Positions 25,804 to 35,446 of a DNA stretch of 64,000 nt are shown piece after piece. The DNA comes from Paenibacillus xylanilyticus. GTDB lineage: Bacteria > Bacillota > Bacilli > Paenibacillales > Paenibacillaceae. The notes below the pieces were generated by a model that had not been told where the DNA came from, did no database searches, and saw nothing but the letters and a program-made list of their open reading frames with translations. The position numbers were made by a program, and so were the translations under genes. Location of the stretch: NCBI RefSeq assembly GCF_009664365.1, contig NZ_CP044310.1, forward strand, positions 5,891,501 through 5,955,500. Direction: 5' to 3'. Every line of letters begins with the position of its first letter. Positions within the stretch are counted from its first letter, which is position 1.

Positions 25804-27024
25804 TTACTGTTCCTGCTGGGACGGTTTCCTTCTGAACAACTTGAGGACGATATCCGTAATTCCCGGTTGTTCTGCAGAGCCCAGAATATCCTCGTTCTCT
25901 TCCGTATGAACCTTGATACTCATTACGATACCCATACTGATCATGTTAATCATGATTGACGTACCACCCGAACTGATAAACGGCAGCGTGATCCCGGTCA
26001 GCGGCATCAGACCAATAAACGGACCGATGTTGACAAAAATCTGGTAAAGCAGCATGGCTATAATGCCGACAATGAGGTAAGGGCCTGCGCGATCTTTACA
26101 TTCGAGGGCGATAAGTACAAGCCTGTGGATGAGAATAAAGTACAGCAGCAGCAGCACTGAAGCTCCTACAAAGCCAAACTCCTCCCCAATCTGCACAAAG
26201 ATCGAGTCGGCATACGCCAGCGGTACCCGATTGGATTGAATCGTTGTACCTTCCAAGTATCCTTTACCACTAATGCCCCCAGAGCCAATCGCCAGCTTCG
26301 CGTTATAGGTCTGCCAGAGCACGTCTCTGGAGGTCTGATCCGGCACGAGCCATGGGTCGAAACGGTCTGCCCAGTGTGAACGCCCAACATCCTTCAGAAA
26401 CTTAACAATCTCGTCATGATAATGAATATAAGCTTGTATACCGCCGACAAAAGCAGCGACTGCAATAACAAAACCAATAAGAGCATGAGAGAATTTAATA
26501 TTACCAATCCATAACAGGCCCACGAGAATAATTACATAACTCAGTGCGTTCCCCAAGTCATTTTGAAGAAGAACGAGTAGTAGTGGCGGCAAAACACATA
26601 GTGAGACCGGAATGACATCACGTCCAAAATAAAGCGGACGATTCTTCTTTCGGGCCAATAAGGCGGACAAGAACACAATCAGGCATAGCTTGAACAATTC
26701 AGCAGGCTGCAAACTTACACCGAATATGGATAACCAGCCCTTTGCCCCGTAATACTCTTTACCAAAGAACATAACAAAAATAAGCAAGAGCATACCTACG
26801 CCATAGATATACAGATAGTTTTTGATGATGAATTTGTAATTAATCATCGACATTCCAAAAAAGACCACGAAGCCCAAAATATAATACATAATGGAACTTT
26901 GCGTGAGTCCCTCGAGCTTTGGCCTGCCAAAGGTCGTACTATAAATCGACAAAATACTGATAACCATCAATATAACCAATATAAAAACAATCGAGTAGTC
27001 TATCTTTTTGAATTTATGCAGCAT
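25804..27024 (-). CDS. RodA/FtsW/SpoVE family SEDS protein, copy 2
   Basis: A 406-residue membrane protein with the same motifs as copy 1: LQPAELFKLCLIVFLSALLARK, AIGSGGISGKGYLEGTTI, EEFGFVGASVLLLLYFILIH, MPLTGITLPFISSGGTS. The two agree along their whole length, so they are products of a tandem duplication. The ATG at 27022-27024 follows GGGGGAAC; a longer frame upstream lacks a site. It lies 85 nt downstream of prmC and may be cotranscribed with prfA-prmC. Confidence 0.92.
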   Translation of the reverse strand: MLHKFKKIDYSIVFILVILMVISILSIYSTTFGRPKLEGLTQSSIMYYILGFVVFFGMSMINYKFIIKNYLYIYGVGMLLLIFVMFFGKEYYGAKGWLSIFGVSLQPAELFKLCLIVFLSALLARKKNRPLYFGRDVIPVSLCVLPPLLLVLLQNDLGNALSYVIILVGLLWIGNIKFSHALIGFVIAVAAFVGGIQAYIHYHDEIVKFLKDVGRSHWADRFDPWLVPDQTSRDVLWQTYNAKLAIGSGGISGKGYLEGTTIQSNRVPLAYADSIFVQIGEEFGFVGASVLLLLYFILIHRLVLIALECKDRAGPYLIVGIIAMLLYQIFVNIGPFIGLMPLTGITLPFISSGGTSIMINMISMGIVMSIKVHTEENEDILGSAEQPGITDIVLKLFRRKPSQQEQ

Positions 27025-27109
27025 GTAGTTATGTTCCCCCAAGCATTCAGCAATCTTCGGTATATCCCATTGTAGAGGATTTCGCGGCAAAAAGAAAACC
27101 CGCAGAACC

Positions 27110-28015
27110 TTACATTTTCGTCACCTGTTCCGAAGTACGAACACCCAGGACATGCCGCTCGATCCCGGCAAGGTCCGGAACAATGATAATTTCCGGCCAG
27201 TGTCCGGCCGATTCAAGCAATGCGGCGATGTCGCGAGCCTGTCCCTGACCGAGTTCAAAACCTATGACCTGCGGCGGCGCCGGCAGCAGTGCCAGCTGTT
27301 CCAGCATGACCCGGTACGGTGCCAGTCCGTCCGGGCCGCCGTCCAGTGCCGTGCGCGGTTCATGATCGCGCACCTCAGGCTGCAGCCCGGCGATATCCGC
27401 CGCCGGGATATATGGCGGGTTGGACACCAGAATGTCCACCCGCACCCCTGCGAACGGGGCCAGCAGATCGCCTTCACGGAAGTCGATCTGTACCCCGTTC
27501 GCGGCCGCGTTCCGCGCGGCCACTTGCAGCGCCGCCGCCGAGATATCTCCGGCGCCGACCTGCCAGCGCGGGCGCTGCGAGGCGATCGTCACCGCGATCG
27601 CACCGCTGCCCGTGCCAATATCGACGGCGAGCGGAGCGCCGCCGGGAAACACGCGGTCGGCTTCGCGCAGCACAGCCTCGACCAGCAGCTCCGTCTCCGG
27701 CCGCGGAATCAGCACGGCCGGCGTGACCTCGAACGGCAGCCCATAGAATTCCTGGCTGCCGATGATATACTGCGCCGGCTCACCCGCAGCCTTGCGCGTG
27801 ATTGCGTCCTCCCAGCGGCTGCGCAGCTCGCTGGGGAAGGGTTCCGGCTGCATCATGTAATACGCGGCGCCATAGACGCCGAGTACATGTTCCAGCAGCA
27901 GCCGGGCATTATTCTGCGGCTCGTACACGCCGCTCTTTTCCAAAAAAGAGGAAGCCTCCACGAAGGCTTCCCGACAGCTCTGTTCCGGCGTCATCACAAA
28001 CTGCGCGCGGGTCAC
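27110..28015 (-). CDS. prmC: Peptide chain release factor glutamine methyltransferase PrmC
   Basis: A 301-residue SAM-dependent enzyme that methylates the Gln of the GGQ motif in release factors. It has an N-terminal helical substrate-binding domain, the SAM motif VDIGTGSGAIAVTIAS near residue 132 and the catalytic VSNPPYIP near residue 200. The start is GTG at 28013-28015, with GAGGAG of the prfA stop region as ribosome binding site; the two genes are only 4 nt apart. The middle of the gene (27250-27750) is strikingly GC-rich compared with flanking genes. Confidence 0.95.
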   Translation of the reverse strand: MTRAQFVMTPEQSCREAFVEASSFLEKSGVYEPQNNARLLLEHVLGVYGAAYYMMQPEPFPSELRSRWEDAITRKAAGEPAQYIIGSQEFYGLPFEVTPAVLIPRPETELLVEAVLREADRVFPGGAPLAVDIGTGSGAIAVTIASQRPRWQVGAGDISAAALQVAARNAAANGVQIDFREGDLLAPFAGVRVDILVSNPPYIPAADIAGLQPEVRDHEPRTALDGGPDGLAPYRVMLEQLALLPAPPQVIGFELGQGQARDIAALLESAGHWPEIIIVPDLAGIERHVLGVRTSEQVTKM

Positions 28016-28019
28016 AGCA

Positions 28020-29087
28020 TTATTCTCCTCTATCCATCATCTCCGTCTGCTCGGCAATCGTCAGCGCAGACAGGATTTCTTCAATCTCTCCGTTCATGAC
28101 CTGATCCAATTTGTGCATGGTCAGACCAATGCGGTGATCGGTTACGCGGCTTTGCGGGAAGTTGTACGTACGAATCCGCTCACTGCGGTCCCCTGTACCC
28201 ACTTTACTCTTACGTTCCCCAGCAATTTTCGCTTCTTCTTCCTGGCGCATCATATCGAAAATCCGGGTACGCAATACTTGCAGCGCTTTTTCCTTATTCG
28301 AGTTCTGCGATTTACCATCCTGACATGTCGCTACGATTCCGGTTGGAACGTGCGTGACCCGTACAGCAGATTTCGTCGTGTTAACCGACTGTCCGCCGGC
28401 ACCGCTGGAACAGAACGTATCCACGCGAATGTCTTTGTCATGAATTTCAATATCGAAATCTTCAGCTTCTGGCATAACGGCAACCGTTGAAGTAGAAGTA
28501 TGAATCCGTCCACCTGATTCGGTTGTCGGGATACGTTGTACACGGTGTGCACCACTCTCGTACTTCATTTTGCTGTATGCACCGCGGCCGTTGATGAGGA
28601 AAATAACCTCTTTGAATCCGCCGACATCATTCGTATTGGCATCCATCAATTCCACGCGCCAGCCTTGATTGTCGGCATAACGTGTGTACATGCGGTATAG
28701 ATCCGCTGCAAACAATGCCGCTTCATCTCCACCCGCTGCTCCGCGAATTTCCACGATGACGTTTTTGTCGTCATTCGGGTCTTTCGGCAGCATGAGAACA
28801 CGAATCAGTTCGTCCAGCTCTTTCTGACGGGCGCTGAGTTCTTCGATTTCCATTTTGACCATTTCACGCATCTCGTCATCCAGCTTCTCGCCTTGCATTT
28901 CTTTGGCTGCTTCGAGATCCTGACTCACCTGTTTGTACTCATTGTATGCTTCGTACGTCGGCTGCAGATCGGATTGCTCTTTGGAATATTCACGCAGCTT
29001 TTTGTTATCGCTTGCCACATCCGGGTCACAGAGCAGCTCGCTAAGCTTGTCATAACGGTCTGCCAATGCCTGTAATTTATCCAACAT
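28020..29087 (-). CDS. prfA: Peptide chain release factor 1
   Basis: A 355-residue class I release factor recognising UAA and UAG. It carries the catalytic SSGAGGQSVNTTKSAV loop (GGQ near residue 232) and the codon-reading PATEST-type loop region near residue 185. Domain layout and length are normal. It is followed directly by prmC, which encodes the methyltransferase acting on this GGQ. Confidence 0.98.
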   Translation of the reverse strand: MLDKLQALADRYDKLSELLCDPDVASDNKKLREYSKEQSDLQPTYEAYNEYKQVSQDLEAAKEMQGEKLDDEMREMVKMEIEELSARQKELDELIRVLMLPKDPNDDKNVIVEIRGAAGGDEAALFAADLYRMYTRYADNQGWRVELMDANTNDVGGFKEVIFLINGRGAYSKMKYESGAHRVQRIPTTESGGRIHTSTSTVAVMPEAEDFDIEIHDKDIRVDTFCSSGAGGQSVNTTKSAVRVTHVPTGIVATCQDGKSQNSNKEKALQVLRTRIFDMMRQEEEAKIAGERKSKVGTGDRSERIRTYNFPQSRVTDHRIGLTMHKLDQVMNGEIEEILSALTIAEQTEMMDRGE

Positions 29088-29482
29088 ATATAGTCACCTC
29101 ACGATTTATTTTGGTGATGCGCTGCACGTCTTCTCCGGGCAGGCGCTCCATGTTCTTTATTGATATCATCTATTTTCATAACGCATAGGCTCTAAGCCAA
29201 ACCGAACCCTGACCGTAACATTCATTAATGACCGACGCAACATCGCTACAACGTCATCAAATCCTTTACTTTTAAGTTATATAAAAGAACCCATGTACCT
29301 TACGCGGAGCCCTGCTTAAGTCTTACACAAAGCGAGCTAAATCAACCTAGGTACACGACTCTTAATTATAGCATATTCTTCTCAACCTGAACAGATGCTT
29401 TTCCATCTGCCTACAGGTTCGCTTTGGATTATGGCACAAGTGACAATGGCCTTAATTACATTATGTTACATATGGGTATGAA
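29088..29482. other. Gap between the SUKH-like gene and prfA, no gene seen
   Basis: About 395 nt, AT-rich. GTACCT (near 29293) and AGGTAC (near 29349) could pair over a wide loop, but no terminator, promoter or known RNA was recognised. Confidence 0.45.
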
Positions 29483-30088
29483 CTACAACAAGCCATCTTC
29501 AAGCTGCTCAAGCACCAGGCTCCACCAGGATTCTTCATTCGATAAACTCCCCGGATCCTGTTCGGCAAAGAATGCCCGGAGTTCGCTTATGGCCTCTTTC
29601 CGGCCGGAACCATGGACCTTTTTCTTTCCAGGTATGAGCTCTCCCCTCTGAAAAGCGGCCAGCTTGGCTTGAACTTCTTCCAGTGTCATCACACTGGGCT
29701 CATGCACTTCCGAGAAATTCTCAATGAATTGAGCGTAACGCTGGAGAAATTCAAGAAACCGAAGCAGACTGGTGTTGATCAGCCCGTGTTCACCTGATGA
29801 TGCGTCTACCGAGTAAACTGCGCCCGTTCCTGTCTCCACACCGAGCAGGGCTGCCGTGTCCTCCCACTCATATCCAATCGGCAGAAGCGTGATGAAGCCA
29901 TCTTCATGCTGTACTTGAATCAAGCCTCGTTCCGGCATGGGCCGAAAATGGACACCCAGCAGATCGTTACCCTTATCTTGAAACTGGGGTAATCCCTCAA
30001 CAAGAAGCAGATCGCTAATCTCTTTCGGTAAATGTATCGCTTTCACATAGGCTTCATCATATGGAATACGAGTTACTGCATCCTCCAT
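29483..30088 (-). CDS. SUKH-like (SMI1/KNR4 superfamily) protein
   Basis: A 201-residue acidic, soluble protein. The stretch from about residue 20 to 140 resembles SUKH-4 type domains: an N-terminal LPKEISDLLLVEGLPQ, then ITLLPIGYEWEDTAALLGVETGTGAVYSVD and SLLRFLEFLQRYAQFIENF. SUKH proteins are often immunity partners of secreted nuclease or deaminase toxins, but some are housekeeping. No toxin gene is adjacent. The ATG at 30086-30088 follows GGGGGAGGA. The C-terminal 60 residues are not recognised. Family assignment is by pattern only. Confidence 0.55.
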   Translation of the reverse strand: MEDAVTRIPYDEAYVKAIHLPKEISDLLLVEGLPQFQDKGNDLLGVHFRPMPERGLIQVQHEDGFITLLPIGYEWEDTAALLGVETGTGAVYSVDASSGEHGLINTSLLRFLEFLQRYAQFIENFSEVHEPSVMTLEEVQAKLAAFQRGELIPGKKKVHGSGRKEAISELRAFFAEQDPGSLSNEESWWSLVLEQLEDGLL

Positions 30089-30243
30089 TGTCCATCCTCC
30101 CCCATGCCCTTTTCCTCTATTATATCCACACCGCGCAAACAATCCAGTATAAGCAGAACAAGCGGGTCGCCATCACAATTCCTTCCCTGCTGTTCTCACC
30201 TACTCCCTCTAATCTGCCACTCTACCTTCATTCCAAATAAAAA

Positions 30244-30272
30244 CCCTGCCATCTTCAGAGAAGACAGCAGGG
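30244..30272 (-). terminator. Terminator of ychF
   Basis: CCCTGC/GCAGGG with inner TCTTC/GAAGA arms, followed on the minus strand by TTTTTATT. It lies about 40 nt after the ychF stop codon. Confidence 0.88.
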
Positions 30273-30313
30273 CTGTTCATGTCTATCATGTACTGCTTGA
30301 ATTGGTTAACCGA

Positions 30314-31414
30314 TTATACGTTGAAACGGAAGTGCATAACATCTCCGTCATTGACAACATATTCTTTACCTTCCAAACGAAGCTGTCCGCGTTCTTTGGC
30401 ACCGTTCATGGAACCAGCTGCAACCAGGTCTTCGTAGGATACGACTTCTGCACGAATGAATCCACGCTCGAAGTCCGTATGAATTACACCTGCTGCGCCC
30501 GGTGCTTTTGTACCCTTGCGGATCGTCCACGCACGAACTTCCTGTACACCTGCCGTGAAGTATGTGTACAGACCCAGCAGCTTGTAAGCAGCTTTGATCA
30601 ACAGGTTCAGACCGGAATCCTCGATACCGAGCTCTTCCAGGAACATTTGTTTATCTTCGCCTTCCAGCTCGGAGATTTCTTCTTCGACTTTTGCACTGAT
30701 CGGCACCACTTCTGCATTTTCAGCAGCCGCGAATTCTCTTACTTTTTGCACATAGGCATTGTTCGCCACATCACCGATCTCATCCTCGGCTACGTTAGCT
30801 GCGTACAGAACCGGCTTCAGGGTAAGCAGGTGCAGATCACGTACGATCAGACGCTCTTCGTCTGTCAATTCCATGCTGCGTGCCGGCTTATCTTCGTACA
30901 GAACTGCCTTCACTTTCTCCAGTACTTCGACTTCTTGAGCAGCCTGCTTGTTGCCGCCCTTCATGTTTTTCTTGGAGCGTTCGATTTTTTTCTCAACACT
31001 CTCGATATCCGCCAGGATCAGCTCCAGATTAATCGTCTGGATGTCGCTTACCGGGTCAATTTTGCCATCTACGTGAGTGATATTCTCATCAACAAAGCAG
31101 CGTACCACATGGACAATCGCATCCACTTCACGAATATGGGCAAGGAACTTGTTACCCAGACCTTCGCCTTTACTTGCGCCGCGTACAAGCCCTGCGATAT
31201 CTACGAATTCAAACGCTGTAGGTACTGTCTTCTTCGGTACAACGAGTTCTGTCAATTTGTCCAAACGCTCGTCCGGTACTTCAACGATCCCCACGTTCGG
31301 GTCAATCGTACAGAACGGATAGTTTGCCGACTCGGCACCTGCTTGTGTAATTGCGTTAAACAGAGTGGATTTACCAACGTTAGGCAGGCCCACGATTCCA
31401 GCTTTCAAAGCCAT
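30314..31414 (-). CDS. ychF: Obg-like ATPase YchF
   Basis: A 366-residue P-loop protein of the Obg-HflX superfamily. It has GLPNVGKSTLFNAIT (Walker A), FVDIAGLVRGASKGEGLGN (switch II region), a coiled-coil insertion near residues 130-200 and a C-terminal TGS domain (HTDFERGFIRAEVVSYEDL). The G4 position reads NVAE instead of NKxD, which is the basis for ATP preference in this family. It binds ribosomes and affects stress responses and translation start. Confidence 0.97.
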   Translation of the reverse strand: MALKAGIVGLPNVGKSTLFNAITQAGAESANYPFCTIDPNVGIVEVPDERLDKLTELVVPKKTVPTAFEFVDIAGLVRGASKGEGLGNKFLAHIREVDAIVHVVRCFVDENITHVDGKIDPVSDIQTINLELILADIESVEKKIERSKKNMKGGNKQAAQEVEVLEKVKAVLYEDKPARSMELTDEERLIVRDLHLLTLKPVLYAANVAEDEIGDVANNAYVQKVREFAAAENAEVVPISAKVEEEISELEGEDKQMFLEELGIEDSGLNLLIKAAYKLLGLYTYFTAGVQEVRAWTIRKGTKAPGAAGVIHTDFERGFIRAEVVSYEDLVAAGSMNGAKERGQLRLEGKEYVVNDGDVMHFRFNV

Positions 31415-31521
31415 GTATATGACAACTCCTCATTCATTACTTGTTCGGTATGGATAATCCTATACATTATATATGACAAACCCGGAGGCATCAAGGAACT
31501 TCGGGTTTCGTTTCTGCCTGG

Positions 31522-31992
31522 CTACCGTTTAAGTTCCTTGTACATCGTCAGATCCGTGATCTCGTACCCCATCTTGCGATACAAGCTGCTCGCCCGCACA
31601 TTATGTCCAAACACATGCAAACCAATTCGATCCACCTGAAGACTGTGGGCCCTTTGTTCAAGTGCTTCCATCGTTTCGGTACCATACCCTTTGCCCCGAT
31701 ATGCTTCTTCGACAACAATATCGAGCAAGAAGGCTTCCTTACCCCGGCGATTGTCCGTAACGTTAAACCAGATGTACCCCACATTACCGTCTACCGGATG
31801 CACCAGGTTATAGATGTAGGCTCCAGGCGTATTCAGTCCTTCAGGCAAATAGCGATCATAAGATGCCTCAGCGAGTTCCGGCGCTTCTTCCTCCGCCCAT
31901 GTCCCTGCTTCTACTTTCTCAACAGCAAAATCCGCAATGGAACGCTTACGAAAATCTGCAAATTCCTGTTCATTCATGGATACAAGCTCCAT
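31522..31992 (-). CDS. GNAT family N-acetyltransferase
   Basis: A 156-residue GNAT protein. The acetyl-CoA motif reads VVEEAYRGKGYGTETMEAL (R-x-x-G-x-G/A), followed by LHVFGHNVRASSLYRKMGYE, the typical C-terminal motif B. The substrate is not predictable. The ATG at 31990-31992 follows GGGGAGGG. It stands alone, 107 nt upstream of ychF, and could be cotranscribed with it. Confidence 0.9.
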   Translation of the reverse strand: MELVSMNEQEFADFRKRSIADFAVEKVEAGTWAEEEAPELAEASYDRYLPEGLNTPGAYIYNLVHPVDGNVGYIWFNVTDNRRGKEAFLLDIVVEEAYRGKGYGTETMEALEQRAHSLQVDRIGLHVFGHNVRASSLYRKMGYEITDLTMYKELKR

Positions 31993-32150
31993 GGTATTCC
32001 CTCCCCGGTTCAAATTCCGTATTCGATTTTTCTAAGTCTTTATCTAAATGAAACGATTTATTGTTCATCATACCTGAAGTGGAAAAAAATCTGCATAACT
32101 TTTATCAGACTTCCATTGTTTAATAACCATAGCGAGAGGAGCAGATCTAA

Positions 32151-32585
32151 ATGAACAGACGTCGCAAACGGCCTTCAAGGAAAATCATCATTCTCTTGGC
32201 GGCTGTGGTTATCTTCATTGGAATCATTATAGGCATGGCGTATCCAACCATAGACCAATTCCGATCACTCAGGATCACCATTCATAATCAATCAGACTTC
32301 GATCTTACAAATGTCAATGCAAGCCTGGTCCAAGGTGAAGGTCCGGTTAACAGTGAAAGAGATGGCTCCGTGTACAAGCTGAAGAAGGATATTGCCAGCG
32401 GTAAAAAAGTAAAGTTCACTCCTAGGCTTAGTCCTTCAGGGGAATCATCCGTTCACCTGCAATTTACGGATAGCCGAGGGGAAATTCATACCAAAGTCGT
32501 CTGTGGTTACACGGAGTATCTATCCGGCAAGACCTATGTCAACGTAACTAACGACAATATTACGGTAAAAGAAGAGTGTTGGTAA
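32151..32585 (+). CDS. Small membrane-anchored protein of unknown function
   Basis: A 144-residue protein with a very basic N-terminus (residues 2-10, mainly Arg and Lys), one hydrophobic segment (about 11-30) and an extracytoplasmic beta-rich domain with polar, Asn- and Ser-rich sequence. Topology is N-in, C-out. GAGGAG lies 9 nt before the ATG. It is the only plus-strand gene in the first 43 kb and converges with the isomerase gene. I do not recognise the family. Confidence 0.75.
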   Translation: MNRRRKRPSRKIIILLAAVVIFIGIIIGMAYPTIDQFRSLRITIHNQSDFDLTNVNASLVQGEGPVNSERDGSVYKLKKDIASGKKVKFTPRLSPSGESSVHLQFTDSRGEIHTKVVCGYTEYLSGKTYVNVTNDNITVKEECW

Positions 32586-32604
32586 TCCTTCTGTCTTTTT
32601 ATAA

Positions 32605-32660
32605 TAAAAAAGGGACTTCCCCGATGTCATCAGCATGAACATGACAGGATGCCCCTCTTC
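32605..32660. terminator. Terminator between convergent genes
   Basis: A long imperfect stem, AGGGAC.../...GCCCCT with inner arms GTCAT/ATGAC, flanked on the minus strand by TTTTTTATT. It ends the isomerase transcript and may also serve the plus-strand gene. Confidence 0.55.
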
Positions 32661-32664
32661 CGTA

Positions 32665-33732
32665 TTAACGCCGCTCGACCAATCGCTCTGTCTGCTGTAA
32701 ATCTTCGATTCGCCCGGCTCCGATACCGAACATGACCGTACGAAGTTCGAACTCCACCTGCTCGAGCCGCCCATTCAGTGCTTCATCTGAAGCCACTGCG
32801 GATTCGAGCAGGGAACGACCGAAACCGGCCAGGTCTGCACCCAGTGCAAGCGCCTTGGCGGCATCTACCCCATGATGAAGTCCCCCGCTGCCAATCAGTA
32901 CTCCTTCTGGATTCAGTGCTCTGACTTCCCGGATGCACTCGGCAGTCGGAATGCCCCAATCGGCAAAAGCCTCGGCTGCTGCCCGGCGAACCGGGTTGTT
33001 GTTCCGGTATTTCTCCACCTGTACCCAGCTGGTGCCTCCCGCTCCGGCCACGTCAATAAATGCCGCACCGGCATCATACAGCCGCTGTGCCGTTATTCCA
33101 TCAATGCCCCAGCCTACTTCCTTCACTCCAACGGGTACATCCAGCGTACGGCACAGATCTTCAATCCGGTTCAACAACCCGCTGAAGTCCGTATTGCCCT
33201 CCGGCTGAAAGATCTCCTGCAGACCGTTCAGATGCAGTACCAGCACATCCGCACCGGCGATCTCAACTGCACGCTGGAAGTCAGCCGTGTTGAAGCCGTA
33301 ATTCAACTGTACTGCACCCAGGTTGGCAATCACCGGGATGTCAGGGGCCCAGCGCCGTACATCGAAGGTGCGCGCCAGTTCAGGTTGTTCCACTGCGGCC
33401 CGTATGGAACCTACGCCAAGCGCCCAGCCTCTGGCATTGGCCACGCGGGCAAGCCGCTCATTAATGGCCCCGGTCGTTTCGCTTCCACCCGTCATCGAAC
33501 TGATGAGCAGCGGTGTGCGAACCTCTTTTCCCAAGAACACCGTGTTCAGACTGACCTCATCAAAATTCAGTTCAGGCAGGGGATTATGACGAAATACGTA
33601 CCGCTCCATTCCGCTCGTGATCCCTTCTCCTGCCACATTCTCTTCCAGACAGAGGCGCACATGCTCCAGCTTCCGTTCCCCCGTAGCCACCTCGGGAAGC
33701 AGCCGTTTACCGGCTCGCTCTTGTTCATTCAT
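32665..33732 (-). CDS. fni: Isopentenyl-diphosphate delta-isomerase, type 2 (FMN)
   Basis: A 355-residue TIM-barrel flavoenzyme converting IPP to DMAPP. It shows RKLEHVRLCL at the N-terminus, LLISSMTGGSE, the FMN-binding VLHLNGLQEIFQPEGN, VKEVGWGI, DVAGAGGTSW and GSGGLHHGVDAAKALALGA. Type 2 enzymes need FMN, NADPH and Mg. It lies 235 nt downstream of the carotenoid operon on the same strand, so it probably feeds prenyl precursors into it. Start ATG follows a GGAGG site. Confidence 0.95.
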   Translation of the reverse strand: MNEQERAGKRLLPEVATGERKLEHVRLCLEENVAGEGITSGMERYVFRHNPLPELNFDEVSLNTVFLGKEVRTPLLISSMTGGSETTGAINERLARVANARGWALGVGSIRAAVEQPELARTFDVRRWAPDIPVIANLGAVQLNYGFNTADFQRAVEIAGADVLVLHLNGLQEIFQPEGNTDFSGLLNRIEDLCRTLDVPVGVKEVGWGIDGITAQRLYDAGAAFIDVAGAGGTSWVQVEKYRNNNPVRRAAAEAFADWGIPTAECIREVRALNPEGVLIGSGGLHHGVDAAKALALGADLAGFGRSLLESAVASDEALNGRLEQVEFELRTVMFGIGAGRIEDLQQTERLVERR

Positions 33733-33967
33733 GATGAGACCTCCTTATGTGAGAAATTGTGCGGATGGACAGGGCCCCCTGCCGGTTCCGTTCAATTGAA
33801 ATCCTCCATTTGTTTGCTTTTTTTATTTCTTGCTCATATGTAACGAATAATTCTGCATGTAAAAAAATCCTATAGGGTCCTCGGTGATATCTTCCACGCG
33901 TCAACTCTACCCAGTATACCGTTCTGGACATGCTAATGAAAGGGCGCACCCGTTCATCTCTGATGAA

Positions 33968-35446
33968 TCATATGAGAACGGATGCAAGCTGCTCGCCCAC
34001 CAGCTGCCCGGATAGCGTTACGATCGGCGTCCCGCCTCCCGGATGCGTCGTTCCACCCACGTACCATAACCCCTGTACATCCCTGCTTTTGTTCCCGGGG
34101 CGAGAGAAGGTCTGTCTCATTGAATTGGAGGAAATCCCGTAGATCGATCCTTGATGCGCCAATGTATCGCGTTCAATATCCTGTGGCGTGTATCGTATCA
34201 ACACATCGGATTGCCTTAACCCTGTAATTCCCCGCTGTGCAAGCTTATCCAGCACCAACTCGCCGTACTGCTCCGTTTGCTCTTCCCAGTTCCATGCATC
34301 CGACAGATATGGGGCATTCACCAATATAAACAGATTACTCGCTCCTGCCGGAGCCATACCTGCCTCCGAATAACCGGAATAACAGATATAGATGGTCGGA
34401 TCCAGCGGCATCCTGCGTTCACGGAAAATATGTTCGAACTCCGGTTCATACCTATCCGGAAAAAAAACAGTATGGTGCAGCAGGGAGTCATACTGCTTCC
34501 GCACGCCAGCCAGTGTCACATAACCGGAAATGGACGGCTCATATTTGCGAATCCTGCCATCACTCATCTGCTTTCGATGTTCCGGCGCAAGCAGGAGACG
34601 ATTTACACTGAGCACATCGCCGTTGGCCACCACCTGATCGGCTTCATAGAAGCCCTGATCCGTATCCACACCGATGACCCTGCCATGACGAACAATAATC
34701 TGCCGGACCTCGATGCCCGTCATGATCCGTACTCCTTTTTCCTCAGCAAGCTTCGTCATAGCTTTGATTAGCTCGTAGGTTCCGCCTTTGACACCATACA
34801 CCCCTTCATCTGCTTCTACATGACCCATCATGGCGAAGATGGATGGAGCCTGATAAGGCGATGAGCCAACATAAGTCGCGTAACGACCGAACATCGCCAA
34901 GGTGTTGGGATGACTGAAATACGACCGCAGCAGCTGATTAAGCTTCACGGCCGGGCGCACACGCAGCAAGCTGCGAAGCATCTGGAGATTGTACTTGTCT
35001 TTTGCGGTCAGCAGCAGTTTGCCAAGAAAATGACGATCGGCTTCCGCATAAAGCGCTGCAGATTCATCCATGAATGCATCGTAACGCAGTGCATCTTCCG
35101 GACTGTATACTGCAATCTGTTCCTCCATCCATTCGCGCTTGCCGGACAGATCCACCACGGTACCGTCTGCAAACACATTGCGTGTTCGGGGCTCCAGCTC
35201 ATACAGCTGGACGTAATCCTCCATTTTGGTACCTGCATGCTCAAAGACCGAGCGGAAGGTGGAAGGCATCGTAATCGTACTTGGACCGCGGTCAAAATGA
35301 TATCCGTTTCGTTCCACTTGCTGCAGTTTGCCACCCACATGTGTCTGACGCTCCAGCATGGTTACCTGTATGCCTTGGAATGCAAGGCGAATGGCACAGG
35401 ACAAGCCACCGAAGCCTGCGCCAATAATGACCACTTTTCTCCTCAA
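33968..35446 (-). CDS. crtP: CrtP-like carotenoid oxidase (FAD amine-oxidase fold, CrtI/CrtN family)
   Basis: A 492-residue flavoprotein starting with the FAD motif VVIIGAGFGGLSCAIRLA and ending with GGTTHPGGGTPIVTLSGQLV. The segment YVGSSPYQAPSIFAMM and the C-terminal LSGQ closely resemble what I recall of staphylococcal CrtP, the diaponeurosporene oxidase, rather than CrtN. It therefore probably oxidises a terminal methyl of a C30 carotenoid to aldehyde or acid. Last gene of the operon; its start overlaps the end of the glycosyltransferase gene by 4 nt. Confidence 0.8.
   Translation of the reverse strand: MRRKVVIIGAGFGGLSCAIRLAFQGIQVTMLERQTHVGGKLQQVERNGYHFDRGPSTITMPSTFRSVFEHAGTKMEDYVQLYELEPRTRNVFADGTVVDLSGKREWMEEQIAVYSPEDALRYDAFMDESAALYAEADRHFLGKLLLTAKDKYNLQMLRSLLRVRPAVKLNQLLRSYFSHPNTLAMFGRYATYVGSSPYQAPSIFAMMGHVEADEGVYGVKGGTYELIKAMTKLAEEKGVRIMTGIEVRQIIVRHGRVIGVDTDQGFYEADQVVANGDVLSVNRLLLAPEHRKQMSDGRIRKYEPSISGYVTLAGVRKQYDSLLHHTVFFPDRYEPEFEHIFRERRMPLDPTIYICYSGYSEAGMAPAGASNLFILVNAPYLSDAWNWEEQTEQYGELVLDKLAQRGITGLRQSDVLIRYTPQDIERDTLAHQGSIYGISSNSMRQTFSRPGNKSRDVQGLWYVGGTTHPGGGTPIVTLSGQLVGEQLASVLI

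Noticed and set aside
30032..31639. 535-codon open frame opposite ychF
   Set aside because: Antisense shadow of ychF with atypical composition and no motifs.
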